This document shows, piece by piece, positions 7,599 to 16,679 of a stretch of 64,000 nt of DNA. The stretch is from Opitutaceae bacterium TAV5. Its GTDB lineage: Bacteria; Verrucomicrobiota; Verrucomicrobiia; Opitutales; Opitutaceae. Under the pieces are notes generated by a model. It ran no database searches. It saw only the letters and a program-made list of their open reading frames with translations, and was not told the DNA's origin. The translations under genes were made by a program, and so were the position numbers. Where the stretch lies: contig CP007053.1 in the NCBI GenBank assembly GCA_000242935.3, positions 3,829,001 to 3,893,000 of the forward strand. The letters are read 5' to 3'. The first letter of the stretch is position 1. Every line of letters begins with the position of its first letter.

Positions 7599-9188
7599 AT
7601 GTCCGCGTTCCATTCTCATTCCGGTTCCGCTTCGGATGATTCTCACGATCATCACGGCGAGCCCGCGCATCATCACCACGACCATGAGCACGAGGAATTC
7701 TCGCTGCCGTTGTTCATCCTGACGATCGCGCTCACGCTTGGCGGCCTGTTCGCCGCCCTGTGGTTTTTCTTTCCGTCGATCTGGTCCGCCCAGTTCGTGG
7801 GCCCGCTCTGGAAGGGAGTGGCGGCGTTTCTGGGGATCAGCCTGCTCAACTGTTTTGTGGAGTATTTTTTCCACCGTTACGTGCTGCACAAACCGGCGGT
7901 GCCGCTGTTCCGCTATTTTTACCGGCAGCACACGCTGCACCACGGACTGACCCGCATCGCGAAACGGCGCACGCGCGACGGGACCGGCGTGCTGTTTATC
8001 GAAAACAAATTCCCCATCGTCGAACCCGAGCAGCACGAGGCGTCGTTTTTCCCGTGGTACTCGTTCGCCACGTTTGCCGCGATCATGACGCCGGTGCTCG
8101 TGACGCTGCACTGGCTGATGCCGTCGTTCCCGTGGTTCATTGCCGGGTTCGCCGCGCTCGCCAGTTCGCTGACGCTTTACGAGGTGCTGCACGCCATCAA
8201 CCACTGGCCGTTCGAAAGCTGGGAGCCGCTCATCAAGCACCCGCGCTGGAAATGGTTCTGGCTGCCGGTCTATGGATTCCACCTGCGGCATCACGCCGTG
8301 ACGGATTGCAACGAATCGATCTCCGGGTTTTTCGGCCTGCCGGTGGCTGACTGGACGTTTCGCACCTGCGTGATCCCGCAGACAGTGTATGCGCAGGGAG
8401 AGGAGTGGGAGCCGGGCAAGTTCGAGAGCCCGCGTCCGGTCGGCTTTATCCGCTGGCTGGACGGAGTCGCCGACCGCGCGGTGAAGCGGCGTCGCGAGCG
8501 CGCTGCGCGCCCGGCGCCGGCAAGGACGGCTGCTGCGGCGGCGCTGCCGGATTTCAGCCGCGGCGAGGAGCGGGCCAACTGGATCACGCACGGCATCGGC
8601 CTGGCGCTGAGCATCGTCGGGCTCACGCTGCTCATCGTTTTCGCCAGCCTGCGCGGGGATGCCTGGCATGTGGCCAGTTTCACCGTATTCGGCCTGACAC
8701 TACTGCTGCTCTACACCGCTTCGACGCTTTATCACGGATGGCGGGCCGGCGGGCGGGCCAAGGGCCTGTTGCTGCGCATCGACCATGCGGCGATTTTCCT
8801 GCTCATTGCGGGCACCTACACGCCCTTCCTGCTGACGAGCCTGCGCGGGCCGTGGGGCTGGTCGCTGTTCGGCGTGGTCTGGGGCCTCTGCGGAGGCGGG
8901 GCAGTCTTCCAGTTTTTCTTCGGCGGACGTTTCCGCAAGGCCTCGACGATCGCGTATCTGGTGGCGGGGTGGCTGATCGTCGTGGCGCTCAAGCCGTTGC
9001 TCGACACGGTGCCGGACGGCGGCCTCTGGCTGCTGCTCGCCGGCGGCCTGTGCTACACGGGCGGGCTGATTTTCTACGCCTTGAAACACCTGAAGTATCA
9101 CCATGCGGCCTGGCACACCTGCGTGCTCGGCGGCAGCACCTGCCATTTCCTCTCCGTGCTGCTGTTCCTGCTGCCGCGGGGGGCATAG
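7599..9188 (+). CDS. Fatty acid hydroxylase superfamily / hemolysin III fusion membrane protein
   Basis: A 529-residue integral membrane protein with two normally separate modules. After a His-rich start (HSHSGS...HHHHDHEHEE), residues ~35-280 carry the membrane di-iron hydroxylase/desaturase signature: FHRYVLHK, RQHTLHHG, HAINHWPF and HLRHHAV. Residues ~325-525 form a seven-helix hemolysin III/PAQR-like domain starting ERANWITHGIGLALSIVG, with STLYHG, LRIDHAAIFLLIAGTYTP and the closing HTCVLGGSTCHFLSVLLF, the conserved metal-site His and Asp residues of that family. The linker RRRERAARPAPARTAAAA is low complexity. The reading frame is continuous. A role in lipid modification and sensing is inference; the substrate is unknown. 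Confidence 0.8.
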   Translation: MSAFHSHSGSASDDSHDHHGEPAHHHHDHEHEEFSLPLFILTIALTLGGLFAALWFFFPSIWSAQFVGPLWKGVAAFLGISLLNCFVEYFFHRYVLHKPAVPLFRYFYRQHTLHHGLTRIAKRRTRDGTGVLFIENKFPIVEPEQHEASFFPWYSFATFAAIMTPVLVTLHWLMPSFPWFIAGFAALASSLTLYEVLHAINHWPFESWEPLIKHPRWKWFWLPVYGFHLRHHAVTDCNESISGFFGLPVADWTFRTCVIPQTVYAQGEEWEPGKFESPRPVGFIRWLDGVADRAVKRRRERAARPAPARTAAAAALPDFSRGEERANWITHGIGLALSIVGLTLLIVFASLRGDAWHVASFTVFGLTLLLLYTASTLYHGWRAGGRAKGLLLRIDHAAIFLLIAGTYTPFLLTSLRGPWGWSLFGVVWGLCGGGAVFQFFFGGRFRKASTIAYLVAGWLIVVALKPLLDTVPDGGLWLLLAGGLCYTGGLIFYALKHLKYHHAAWHTCVLGGSTCHFLSVLLFLLPRGA

Positions 9189-9216
9189 ATCGCGACGAGT
9201 CAGGGGGGGCGGTTCA

Positions 9217-9237
9217 ATCGGCCGGCTTCGGGCCGAT
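9217..9237. terminator. Hairpin between convergent genes
   Basis: ATCGGCC and GGCCGAT form perfect 7-bp arms around GGCTTCG in the gap between convergent stops at 9188 and 9301. No T-run follows, so it is only a weak terminator candidate. Confidence 0.35.
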
Positions 9238-9300
9238 GACCAGGCGGATCGGACGTTTTCGGGAGTCGGTGAATCCGGATTCCGACGTAAGGTTAGCGGA

Positions 9301-12300
9301 TTAAGGCGTTGCGCGGGTGTCCGCCCGTTGCAGGCGGCGTTCGCGCAGCATCGCGAAAATAACCGGGGTGACGACGAGGATGTGGACGAGCGACGACAAC
9401 ATGCCGCCGACCACGGGAGCGGCGATGGGGCGCATGACTTCCACACCGGTGCGCACGCTCCAGAAAATCGGGAGGAGCGAGGCGACCGTCGTCGCCACCG
9501 TCATCACCTTGGGACGCAGGCGCAGTCGGGCGCCGGCCTTGATGGCGTCGATGAGTTCGGCATGGGAAAGCTGCTCTTTTCCTGTTTCCGCGAGTTTGGC
9601 CGCCACGGCTTCCTCAAGATAGACGACCATCACCACGCCGGTCTGGATCGCCGTGCCGAAGAGCGCGATGTAACCGACCCATACCGCCACGCTGAAATTG
9701 TAGCCGAGGATCGCTTGCAGGATCACGCCGCCGGTCAGCGCGAAGGGGACGGCGAGGATGACGTGCGCCGCCTCGCTCACGCTGCGGAAGGTCATCACGA
9801 GCAGGATGAAAATGATGCCGATCACCACCGGGAAAACATAGGCCAGCGTCTGCCGGGCGCGGATCTGGTTTTCGTACTGGCCCGAGTACTCGATCGTCAT
9901 GCCGGGATCGAGACGGACGTCGCGCTCGATGCGCTCCCGGATATCGTGAACGAAACTGCCGAGGTCGCGATCCTGCACGTTGGCCTGCACGAAGACGCGG
10001 AGGCGTCCGTTTTCGGAGGAGATTTCGCTCGGGCCGATCACGCGGCGGATGTCGGCAAGTTGCCGGAGCTGCACGAAGGGGCCGGCGGGCGTGGGAATGA
10101 GGAGTTCGCCGAGCTTTTCGAGATCGTCCCGGTCGGCGCGCTCGAGGCGCACCTGGATGGGCCAGCGTTCGCGTCCCTTGATCGTGGTCGTGACGGATAC
10201 GCCGCCGAGGCCGGCTTCGACGTAGCGGAAGAGGTCCTCGATCCGCAGGCCGTAACGGCCGAGCGCGTCGCGGTTGGCATGGATTTCCAGATACGGTTTT
10301 CCCTGTGAACGCGAGGGAGCGACGCCGGTCGCTCCGGGGATCGACGCGATGACGCGCTCGACCTCGAAGGCTTTTTGTTGGATGGCGTCGAGGTCGTCGC
10401 CGAAGATCTTGACGCCGACCTGCGCGCGGATGCCGGTGCTCGTCATCAGGATCCGGTTCTCGATCGGTTGCAGGAAACCGGGGACGTAGCCGGGGACTTG
10501 CGTGAGGCGTTCGCCGAGTTCGGAGACGATCTGCTGCTTGGTCATGCCGGCGGGCCATTCGGCGGGCGGCTTGAGCATGATGGTGGTCTCGATCATCTCG
10601 ACGGGCGCGGGGTCGGTGGCGGTCTCGGCGCGGCCGAGCTTGCCGGCGACGGAGGCGACCGCCGGGTGCTCGCGGATGACACGGTCCTGCCACGACATGA
10701 TGCGCTTCACCTCGGTCAGCGAGGTGGCGGGCAGGAGCACGGGCATGAAGAGCAGCGAACCTTCCTCCAGCGTGGGCATGAACTCGGCGCCGAAACCTTG
10801 CGTGCGCGCGGCGAGCGGGGCGGGCAGGCGTTCGCGGAGGTCGCGCGGCAGGCCGAAGGCGAGGACGCAGGCGAAGGCGAGCAGGACAAAGGCGCAGGCG
10901 AGGACGGTCTTGCGCCAGACGAGCGCCCAATCGAGGACAGGCTCGTAGATTTTGAGGAGGCCGCGCATCAGCCAGTTTTCGCTTTCGGGCTTGAACGGGC
11001 CGCGCACGAGCCAGGTGCAGAAAACGGGGACGGCGGTGATGGCGAGGACGACGGCGGCGAGGAGCGCGAAGGACTTGGTGTAGGCGAGCGGATGGAAGAG
11101 TTTGCCCTCCTGGCCGGTGAGCAGGAAGACCGGCACGAAGGCGAGGATGATGATCATCATCGAAAAAAACATGGGGCGGCCCACCTGCGTGGCGGCGGTG
11201 AGGGTTTCCTGAAAAACCTCGGGCGGGGTGAGGCGGCGGCGCAGGTGCTCCTCGGCGCGTTCGCAGTGGCGGATGACGTTTTCCGTCATGACGATGCCGG
11301 CGTCGACGAGCACGCCGATGGAGATGGCGATGCCGGTCAGCGACATGATGTGCGAAGGGATGCCAAACTCCTTCATCAGGATGAACGAGATGAGGATCGA
11401 GGCGGGCAGCGGCAGCGTGACGATGAGGATCGAGCGGAAATGGAAGAGGAAGAGGATGTGCGCGAGCGTCACGAGGATGATCTCCTCGACGAGCGCGCCC
11501 TTGAGGGTATCGATGGCGCGCTGGATGAGATCGCTGCGGTCGTAGAACGGCTCCACAGTGACGCCGGCCGGCAGGCCGCTGCCGAGGTCGGCGATGCGCG
11601 CCTTCACGTCATGAATGACCTGATACGCATTTTCGCCGTAGCGCATGACGACGATGCCGCCGACGACTTCGCGGCCGTCGACATCGAGCGCGCCGCGGCG
11701 GAAGTCGCCGCCGATCTGCACGTGCGCCACATCGCGCAGGTAGAGCGGCGTGCCGTCGCGCGCTTGCAGGGGGATGTTTTCGAGATCGGCAGGCGCGGTG
11801 ACGAGGCCGACGCCGCGCACGATGAACTCGGCGCCGTTTTCCTCGATGGTCTTGCCGCCGACGTTCAGGTTGCTGGCGGCGACGGCGTCCATGACTTCGC
11901 CGAGCATGAGGCCGTACTGTTTGAGTTTCAGGGACGAGACCTCGACCTGATACTGGCGGACGAAGCCGCCGATGCTGGCGACTTCGGATACGCCGGGGAC
12001 GGAGGCGAGCTGGTAGCGGACAAACGTGTCCTGGAGATTGCGGAGCGAGCCGAGGTCGTGCGCGCCGGACTCGTCTTTCAGGTAATACTGGTAAACCCAG
12101 CCGAGGCCGGTGGCGTCGGGGCCGAGGCGGGCGGCGACGCCGTCGGGGAGGACGTCGCCGAGAGAGTTGAGGCGTTCGAGGACGCGGGTGCGGGCGAAGT
12201 AGTTTTCGATATCGTCGTTGAAAATGACGGTGAGAAAGGAGAAACCGAACATCGAGGTGGCGCGCACGGTGCGCACCCCGGCGAGGCCCTGGAGCGAGAC

Positions 12301-12510
12301 GGAGAGCGGGTAGGTGATCTGGTCCTCGACTTCCTGCGGGGAGCGGCCGGGCCAGTCGGCGTAGACGATGACCTGGTTTTCCGAGAGGTCGGGAATGGCG
12401 TCCACGGGCACGGTGCGCAGGGCGACAAAACCCCAGGCGCAAAGGGCGATGAAGGCAGCCGCGACGAGGAAGCGGTTGTGGAGTGACCAGTGGATGACGC
12501 GGGAAATCAT
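9301..12510 (-). CDS. cusA: CusA-type heavy-metal efflux RND pump
   Basis: A 1069-residue inner-membrane proton/metal antiporter of the HME-RND family, the usual length. It begins MISRVIHWSLHNRFLVAAAF and contains VPVDAIPDLSENQVIVYADWPGR-type family sequence, two large periplasmic loops and twelve helices; GIAISIGVLVDAGIVMTENV is the charged transmembrane proton-relay helix. DPAPVEMIETTIMLKP and ENRILMTSTGI retain two of the three methionines that bind Cu(I)/Ag(I) in E. coli CusA; at the third position the sequence reads RYGLRIED with Leu. That favours Cu/Ag over Zn/Co/Cd (CzcA). Last gene of the minus-strand operon after the adaptor and outer-membrane genes. Confidence 0.9.
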   Translation of the reverse strand: MISRVIHWSLHNRFLVAAAFIALCAWGFVALRTVPVDAIPDLSENQVIVYADWPGRSPQEVEDQITYPLSVSLQGLAGVRTVRATSMFGFSFLTVIFNDDIENYFARTRVLERLNSLGDVLPDGVAARLGPDATGLGWVYQYYLKDESGAHDLGSLRNLQDTFVRYQLASVPGVSEVASIGGFVRQYQVEVSSLKLKQYGLMLGEVMDAVAASNLNVGGKTIEENGAEFIVRGVGLVTAPADLENIPLQARDGTPLYLRDVAHVQIGGDFRRGALDVDGREVVGGIVVMRYGENAYQVIHDVKARIADLGSGLPAGVTVEPFYDRSDLIQRAIDTLKGALVEEIILVTLAHILFLFHFRSILIVTLPLPASILISFILMKEFGIPSHIMSLTGIAISIGVLVDAGIVMTENVIRHCERAEEHLRRRLTPPEVFQETLTAATQVGRPMFFSMMIIILAFVPVFLLTGQEGKLFHPLAYTKSFALLAAVVLAITAVPVFCTWLVRGPFKPESENWLMRGLLKIYEPVLDWALVWRKTVLACAFVLLAFACVLAFGLPRDLRERLPAPLAARTQGFGAEFMPTLEEGSLLFMPVLLPATSLTEVKRIMSWQDRVIREHPAVASVAGKLGRAETATDPAPVEMIETTIMLKPPAEWPAGMTKQQIVSELGERLTQVPGYVPGFLQPIENRILMTSTGIRAQVGVKIFGDDLDAIQQKAFEVERVIASIPGATGVAPSRSQGKPYLEIHANRDALGRYGLRIEDLFRYVEAGLGGVSVTTTIKGRERWPIQVRLERADRDDLEKLGELLIPTPAGPFVQLRQLADIRRVIGPSEISSENGRLRVFVQANVQDRDLGSFVHDIRERIERDVRLDPGMTIEYSGQYENQIRARQTLAYVFPVVIGIIFILLVMTFRSVSEAAHVILAVPFALTGGVILQAILGYNFSVAVWVGYIALFGTAIQTGVVMVVYLEEAVAAKLAETGKEQLSHAELIDAIKAGARLRLRPKVMTVATTVASLLPIFWSVRTGVEVMRPIAAPVVGGMLSSLVHILVVTPVIFAMLRERRLQRADTRATP

Positions 12511-12512
12511 TT

Positions 12513-12631
12513 TTGGAAAAGCTGGAAGGCTGAAACGCTGAAAGCTGAAATCAGACTTCGGTTGTGGTATGGGTGAGGGGTCAGGCTGGTTTTATTTCAG
12601 CGTTTCGGATTTCAGCGTTTCAGCTTTTCCC
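12513..12631. repeat. Word-array hairpin overlapping the cusB 3' end
   Basis: The left arm is built from GCTGGAAGGCTGAAACGCTG-like words and the right arm, TTTCAGCGTTTC...TTTCAGCTTTTCCC, is its inverse. The right arm lies inside cusB and encodes its last residues (GKAETLKSETLK). It is one of a dozen hairpins with this architecture in the window. Confidence 0.75.
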
Positions 12632-14439
12632 GGGACTTCTTCACCGCATTCGAGCATGTCGGAGCCGAAGAAGGGATTGCGGAGGGCGGGTTGCGTGGCG
12701 TGCTGGAGCCAGCGGCCGGTGCCGAGTTCGGGAGTCATCGGGCATTGGTAGATGCGGACTCCGAGCGCGGTTCGTTCGGCAGGCGGGAGGGCGAGGACCT
12801 GATCGGCGAGTTGCGTGCTCCAGTGTTCGAAGGCGGCGCGGGCGGTTTTGAGATCGGAAGCCGCGGCGGCGGAGGCGGCGAGCGCGGGGACAGTAGTTGC
12901 GATCTTTTTCCAGGCGGCGAGATCGTCGGAGGCGAGGGCCTCGCTGGCAGATGCGGCGGCATGGACGACTTCGTCGGTGAGTCGGGTGTTCGGGGTCTGG
13001 AGTCTGGAGTTGTCGCCGGCGGGGGGGACCGTGCCAGGAGCAACATTGCCTGAACCCTGAACTCCGGCTTCCGGACCCTGAACCGGATCAGCGGCGGCGG
13101 AACTGCTGCTGATCTGCGCCTGCCCGTCGACGAGGAGCGCGCCTTCGGTGACGACGTGTTCGCCGGCAGCGAGGCCGGCGAGCACTTCCCAGGCGGTGTC
13201 GCCGGCGCGGCCAAGGCGGAGCGAACGTGGTTCGTAGGCGGTGCCGCCTTTGGCCACCCAGGCGACGGGCTGGTCGCGGGTGAAGAGGACGGCGCTGCGG
13301 GGGACGAGAAGCGCGTCGGAAGCGAGCGTGGCCGCGAGTGTGGCGTAAACGGTCTGGCCACGGCGGAGGGCGGCGTCGGTGTTGGGCAGTTCGACGCGGG
13401 CGCGGGCCGTGCGGGTGGTTTCGTTGAGGTTGGTGTCGATGTAGGTGATCGGGGCGTTCCAGGTGCGGCCGGGGGCGGCCGGGGTGGTGAGGGTGGCGGT
13501 GACGGTCTGGGAGAGGTCGGCGGTGGCACGGGCATCCTGCCCGTGATTTGCGGGGGAGGAGGCCGGAATTTGAAATTCGGAATTTGAGATTTTGGATTTC
13601 GGAGCGGGCGGGACGCCCGCGCCACGGTCCAGCACGGCGAGGTCCGGTTCGTAGATGTCGAGCAGCGCCCACAGGGTGGAGAAATCGGCGAGCGTGAAAA
13701 GCTCGTCGCCGGCGTTCACATAGCCGCCGGCGAAGGCGGCGGGGGCGCGGGCGATGACGGTGCCGGAGAGCGGTGCGAGGATTTCGGTGTCGCGGGAGAC
13801 GGCGTCGGCCTTGGCGAGCGCATCGATTTGCGTATCGAGCAGGCCGAGACGGCGGAGTTTTTCGCGGGCAACGGCGACGAGCGGCGAGTCCGGCGTGGCC
13901 GTGGCGAGGGCGTGGAATTCCTGGCGGGCGGTGAGCAGGTCGGGGCTGTAGACGGTGGCGAGCGGCTGGCCGGCGGTGACGACGACACCGGTGGTGGGGA
14001 TGTGAATACGCTCGATGCGGGCATCGGTCCACGCGGCGATGATTTTCTGCCGGGATTCGTCGGCCTCGATCGTGCCGGCGAGGCGGAGCGTGCGGGTGAG
14101 CGGGCCGCGGGTGACTTCGTGCGTCTGCACGCCGATGACGGCGGCGGACGAGGCGGCGAGGGTGACGACGTTGCCACCGGCGGGAATGCCTTGTTCGCCT
14201 TCATAGACAGGGACGAGCGTCATGCCGCAGATGGTGCACTTGCCGGGTTTGTCGGAGGTGATCCAGGGGTGCATCGGCGACTGGTAGAAGCGGATCTTGC
14301 GGGCAGCCGGGTTGCCGGCAGCGCCGTCGGATGCGTGGGCGGCGAGGTGCGCGGCATGGTAATGCTGGCTGGCGAAGAACCAGCCGCCGGCGGCCGCGAG
14401 CGCGGCGGTGACGAGGAGCGTGAGGGTGGTGCGGAACAT
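12592..14439 (-). CDS. cusB: CusB-type periplasmic adaptor with repeat-derived linkers
   Basis: A 615-residue membrane-fusion protein linking CusA to the outer-membrane channel. A signal/anchor helix (LTLLVTAALAAAGGWFFA) is followed by a heavy-metal-binding domain (YQSPMHPWITSDKPGKCTIC GM..VP), then lipoyl and alpha-hairpin domains (ATVYSPDLLTARQEF) and the beta-barrel (APITYIDTNLNETTRTARAR). The C-terminal extension has a second YQCPMTPE..metal site after a helical region. It is about 200 residues longer than E. coli CusB. Three stretches are clearly repeat-derived: ~271-311 (AGVPPAP, SKISNSEFQIP, HGQDARAT), ~452-485 (VQGPEAGVQGSGN, SRLQTPNTRL) and the tail KAETLKSETLK. All stay in frame. 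Confidence 0.88.
   Translation of the reverse strand: MFRTTLTLLVTAALAAAGGWFFASQHYHAAHLAAHASDGAAGNPAARKIRFYQSPMHPWITSDKPGKCTICGMTLVPVYEGEQGIPAGGNVVTLAASSAAVIGVQTHEVTRGPLTRTLRLAGTIEADESRQKIIAAWTDARIERIHIPTTGVVVTAGQPLATVYSPDLLTARQEFHALATATPDSPLVAVAREKLRRLGLLDTQIDALAKADAVSRDTEILAPLSGTVIARAPAAFAGGYVNAGDELFTLADFSTLWALLDIYEPDLAVLDRGAGVPPAPKSKISNSEFQIPASSPANHGQDARATADLSQTVTATLTTPAAPGRTWNAPITYIDTNLNETTRTARARVELPNTDAALRRGQTVYATLAATLASDALLVPRSAVLFTRDQPVAWVAKGGTAYEPRSLRLGRAGDTAWEVLAGLAAGEHVVTEGALLVDGQAQISSSSAAADPVQGPEAGVQGSGNVAPGTVPPAGDNSRLQTPNTRLTDEVVHAAASASEALASDDLAAWKKIATTVPALAASAAAASDLKTARAAFEHWSTQLADQVLALPPAERTALGVRIYQCPMTPELGTGRWLQHATQPALRNPFFGSDMLECGEEVPGKAETLKSETLK
12984..13084. repeat. Word-array hairpin inside cusB
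   Basis: The left arm GTTCGGGGTCTGGAG..GGAGTT pairs imperfectly with the right arm AACTCCGGCTTCCGGACCCT..GAAC. The same GTTCAGGGTTCAGAG vocabulary occurs in the hairpin at 31958-32055. Here it is translated as part of a linker in the adaptor protein. Confidence 0.65.
13523..13627. repeat. GGGCA/TGCCC repeat pair inside cusB
   Basis: GGCACGGGCATCCTGCCCGTG, shortened here, at 13526 and GCGGGCGGGACGCCCGCGCC at 13603 are the two short hairpins of a dispersed family also seen near 15908, 26509, 27453, 50204 and 51709. Between them lies a third word type (GAATTTGAAATTCGGAATTT). All are read through in frame. Confidence 0.7.
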
Positions 14440-14523
14440 TGGAAGAGGGCGAGTGGCGATGATGGGAGGGATGGGAGAGAGAGGAGGGATGGGAGAAATG
14501 GGATGAAGGTATCGGGGAAATAG

Positions 14524-15840
14524 TTACATGCCGGTTTTTCCCGGATTGTCCGGCAGTGTCAGGTCGCTGGCGGTGAGGAAGGCGAGTTCGGCGGCGGCGA
14601 GGGCGTGGTCGGCGCGGATGTCGGCGAGTTTTTGTCGCGTGTCGAGCGTAGCGCGTTCGGCGTCGAGCAGGGAGGGCAGGGGGGCGCGGCCGGTTTCGTA
14701 ATCGCGGCGGGCGGCGGCGGTGGCGGCGGCGGCGAGCGGGAGGAGTTCGTTTTCGTAGCGGCCGACCTGCGCGGCGGTGGCGGCGGTGCGGGCGTGGGCG
14801 GCGGCGGTGAGGCCGGCGATCTCGGCTTCGCCGGCATCGGCGGCGGCGCGGGGGGAGGCGAGCTGGCTTTGGGCAGCGCGGATTTCGGCGCGGTTGCGGC
14901 GGGCGTTGAACCAGGGCATGCTGAAGGCAATGCCGGTGTCGTAAGCGTAGATGGCTTCGCCCGAGCCGTTCATGTGGCGGGCGGCAATCATGAGTTCGGG
15001 ATCGATGGCGTTGACCTTGCGGGCAAGGGCGAGGCGCGCGTCGGCGGCGGCGGTTTCGCGGAGCGCGACGGCGATGTCGGGGCTGCGGGCGCGGGCGCGG
15101 GCCACGGCGTCGGCGAGCGTGAGGGAGGGCGGGGCGGGCGGCGGGAGCGTGAGCGGAGCGACGGGGGTCTGCGCAGGCCGGAGGAGAAGGGCGTTGAGCA
15201 TGGCGGCGTCCTGCGAGCGGGCGGAGTCGAGGTCGGTGCGTTCGGCGTCGAGCCGGGCGAGGTCGGTGTCGAGGGCGAGCAGATCGGTTTGCGGGCGCTG
15301 GCCGGTTTCGTAAGCGAGGCGGACGAGGACGCGGGTTTGCGCGAGGAGAGCGCGGAGTTGTGTGTTGAGCGCGAGGCGTTCGTCGGTGGCGGCGAGGCGG
15401 GTGAAGGCGGTGCGGGCCTGGTTGAGGAGGAGCCACTCGCTGCGGAGGGATTGCGCGTCGGCGACCGTGGCCTCGGCGGCGGCGGCGCGGGCGCGGAGTT
15501 TGGGGCGTCCGCTGAGGGGGATTTCCTGGGTCAGGCCGAATTCGAGGTCGTTGTAGGTGGTGAAGCGGTTGGTGTTGTCGCGCATGAACTCGACGCGCAG
15601 GCGCGGGTCCATCCAGGCGCCTTCGCTGTCGACGCGGGCGCGGCTGGCCTCGGCGGCGGCACGGGCGGCCGTCAGCGCGGGGTGGCGGGCGCGCAGTTCG
15701 GCGAAAATGGCCGGGAGCGTGAGCGGCGCGACGGCGGGGGAGATGTCATCCGTTTCAGACGCGGCGGCGGAGAGAGGCGCGGCGACCGGCCAGAGGCCGG
15801 AGAGTGACAGGAGCGTGTAGGTGACAAGCGTTGGACGCAT
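14524..15840 (-). CDS. cusC: TolC/CusC-family outer-membrane efflux protein
   Basis: A 438-residue outer-membrane channel. ATG 15840 is chosen because it begins a signal peptide (MRPTLVTYTLLSLSGLWPVA); the longer frame reaching 16605 only shadows the upstream gene. The two tandem OEP repeats are visible as long Ala/Arg/Glu-rich helices: LTAARAAAEASRARVDSEGA...GLTQEIPLSGRPKLRARAAA and RSPDIAVALRETAAADARLA...AFSMPWFNARRNRAEIRAAQ. PLSGR and PWFNARRN are the conserved turns of this family. Located between a small metallochaperone-like gene and the adaptor, it completes the tripartite pump. Confidence 0.85.
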   Translation of the reverse strand: MRPTLVTYTLLSLSGLWPVAAPLSAAASETDDISPAVAPLTLPAIFAELRARHPALTAARAAAEASRARVDSEGAWMDPRLRVEFMRDNTNRFTTYNDLEFGLTQEIPLSGRPKLRARAAAAEATVADAQSLRSEWLLLNQARTAFTRLAATDERLALNTQLRALLAQTRVLVRLAYETGQRPQTDLLALDTDLARLDAERTDLDSARSQDAAMLNALLLRPAQTPVAPLTLPPPAPPSLTLADAVARARARSPDIAVALRETAAADARLALARKVNAIDPELMIAARHMNGSGEAIYAYDTGIAFSMPWFNARRNRAEIRAAQSQLASPRAAADAGEAEIAGLTAAAHARTAATAAQVGRYENELLPLAAAATAAARRDYETGRAPLPSLLDAERATLDTRQKLADIRADHALAAAELAFLTASDLTLPDNPGKTGM

Positions 15841-15907
15841 GGGAGAGTGGCGAATCAATGAAGAGGGTAGAAGAACCGGATACCGGAGGGCACAGCGCAG
15901 AATGGAA

Positions 15908-16045
15908 GGACGCGGTGAGGCAACGCTCATGGGCAAGGATGCCCATGCCACTTTGCGGAGAGGCGACGCGTACGGGCTGGAAGCCCGTGCCACGTCGGAG
16001 CGGAGGGGCAACGCTTGCGGGCGGGACCCCCGCGCCACGCATCTC
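15908..16045. repeat. GGGCA/TGCCC hairpin array between efflux genes
   Basis: Three successive short hairpins are seen: CATGGGCAAGGATGCCCATG, ACGGGCTGGAAGCCCGT and GCGGGCGGGACCCCCGC, each flanked by GCCAC. It fills most of the 200-base gap between the outer-membrane gene and the upstream metal-binding gene. Confidence 0.7.
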
Positions 16046-16463
16046 AGCGGGTGGCGGCGTCCGCTTTCCGGGCGTCGGCGATTTTGGCGAGGGCGGGAGC
16101 CGGGTTTTTGTTGAACGGGCCGATGCAGCCCTTGCAGCAGAATTTTACGGTCTGGTCGGGCTGGTCTTTCTGTTTGTAAACGTACGTGACGGGCTCGCCC
16201 ATGGCGCCGAGTTTTTTGCCGGAGATGACGCAGGTGGTGAGCGGGTAGGGAGCCTCTCCGGATTTGTCTGCGACGGCTGTGACGGCTGCGGCGGCGGTTG
16301 CCGGGATGGCGGGCGGCGCGGCGCAGATGCCGCCGGAGTGGCAGGAGGCGGTGTCGCCGGGGGAGGCGGCGGCCTTGCTGTCGGCGGAGCCGGAGTCGAT
16401 GACGGCAAAGGCGAACGGGGCGATCAGGGCGAGGGCGAGCGCGAGGACCGGAAGTGTTTTCAT
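16044..16463 (-). CDS. Exported YHS/TRASH-like metal-binding protein
   Basis: A 139-residue protein with a signal peptide (MKTLPVLALALALIAPFAFA). The C-terminal half reads TCVISGKKLG...VKFCCKGCIGPFNKNP, the C-x(n)-CCKGC pattern of YHS/TRASH-type metal-binding domains, with an additional SCHSGGIC motif near residue 45. First gene of the minus-strand Cus operon (then channel, adaptor, pump), so it is probably a periplasmic copper or silver carrier or sensor. The ion is inferred from the pump. Confidence 0.68.
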   Translation of the reverse strand: MKTLPVLALALALIAPFAFAVIDSGSADSKAAASPGDTASCHSGGICAAPPAIPATAAAAVTAVADKSGEAPYPLTTCVISGKKLGAMGEPVTYVYKQKDQPDQTVKFCCKGCIGPFNKNPAPALAKIADARKADAATR

Positions 16464-16504
16464 AGGCCGGGTTATACGCGGATGAACGGGGAAACCCTGC
16501 GGGT

Positions 16505-16645
16505 TTTTTTGAAGTTGGTCGTTTGAAATTTGAAGTTGGTAGTTGGCAGTTGGTAATTGGTGGCCGGAAACCGGAAGGCACGACGTGATCGAAGACCAAT
16601 TTCAAATTACCAACTTCAAACGACCAACTCCCAACTTCTCCCGCC
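16505..16645. repeat. Word-array hairpin between divergent genes
   Basis: GAAGTTGGTCGTTTGAAATT and further GTTGGT words pair with CAATTTCAAATTACCAACTT and CAAACGACCAACTCC. The arms are about 45 bases with a ~45-base spacer. It occupies nearly the whole region between the metal-binding gene and the plus-strand isomerase gene. Confidence 0.75.
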
Positions 16646-16679
16646 CGGCGGGCGGGTTAAGGATTGTCGGGAGCGGGGA

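Noticed and set aside
10375-12486. 703-codon plus-strand open frame antisense to the RND pump
   Set aside because: Long antisense frames are expected in GC-rich genes. The product is Glu/Asp/Gly/Ala-rich without a family, and the minus-strand CusA is certain.
15841-16605. N-terminal extension of the outer-membrane channel up to 16605
   Set aside because: It is Arg-rich out-of-frame translation of the metal-binding gene on the same strand; a signal peptide begins at 15840.
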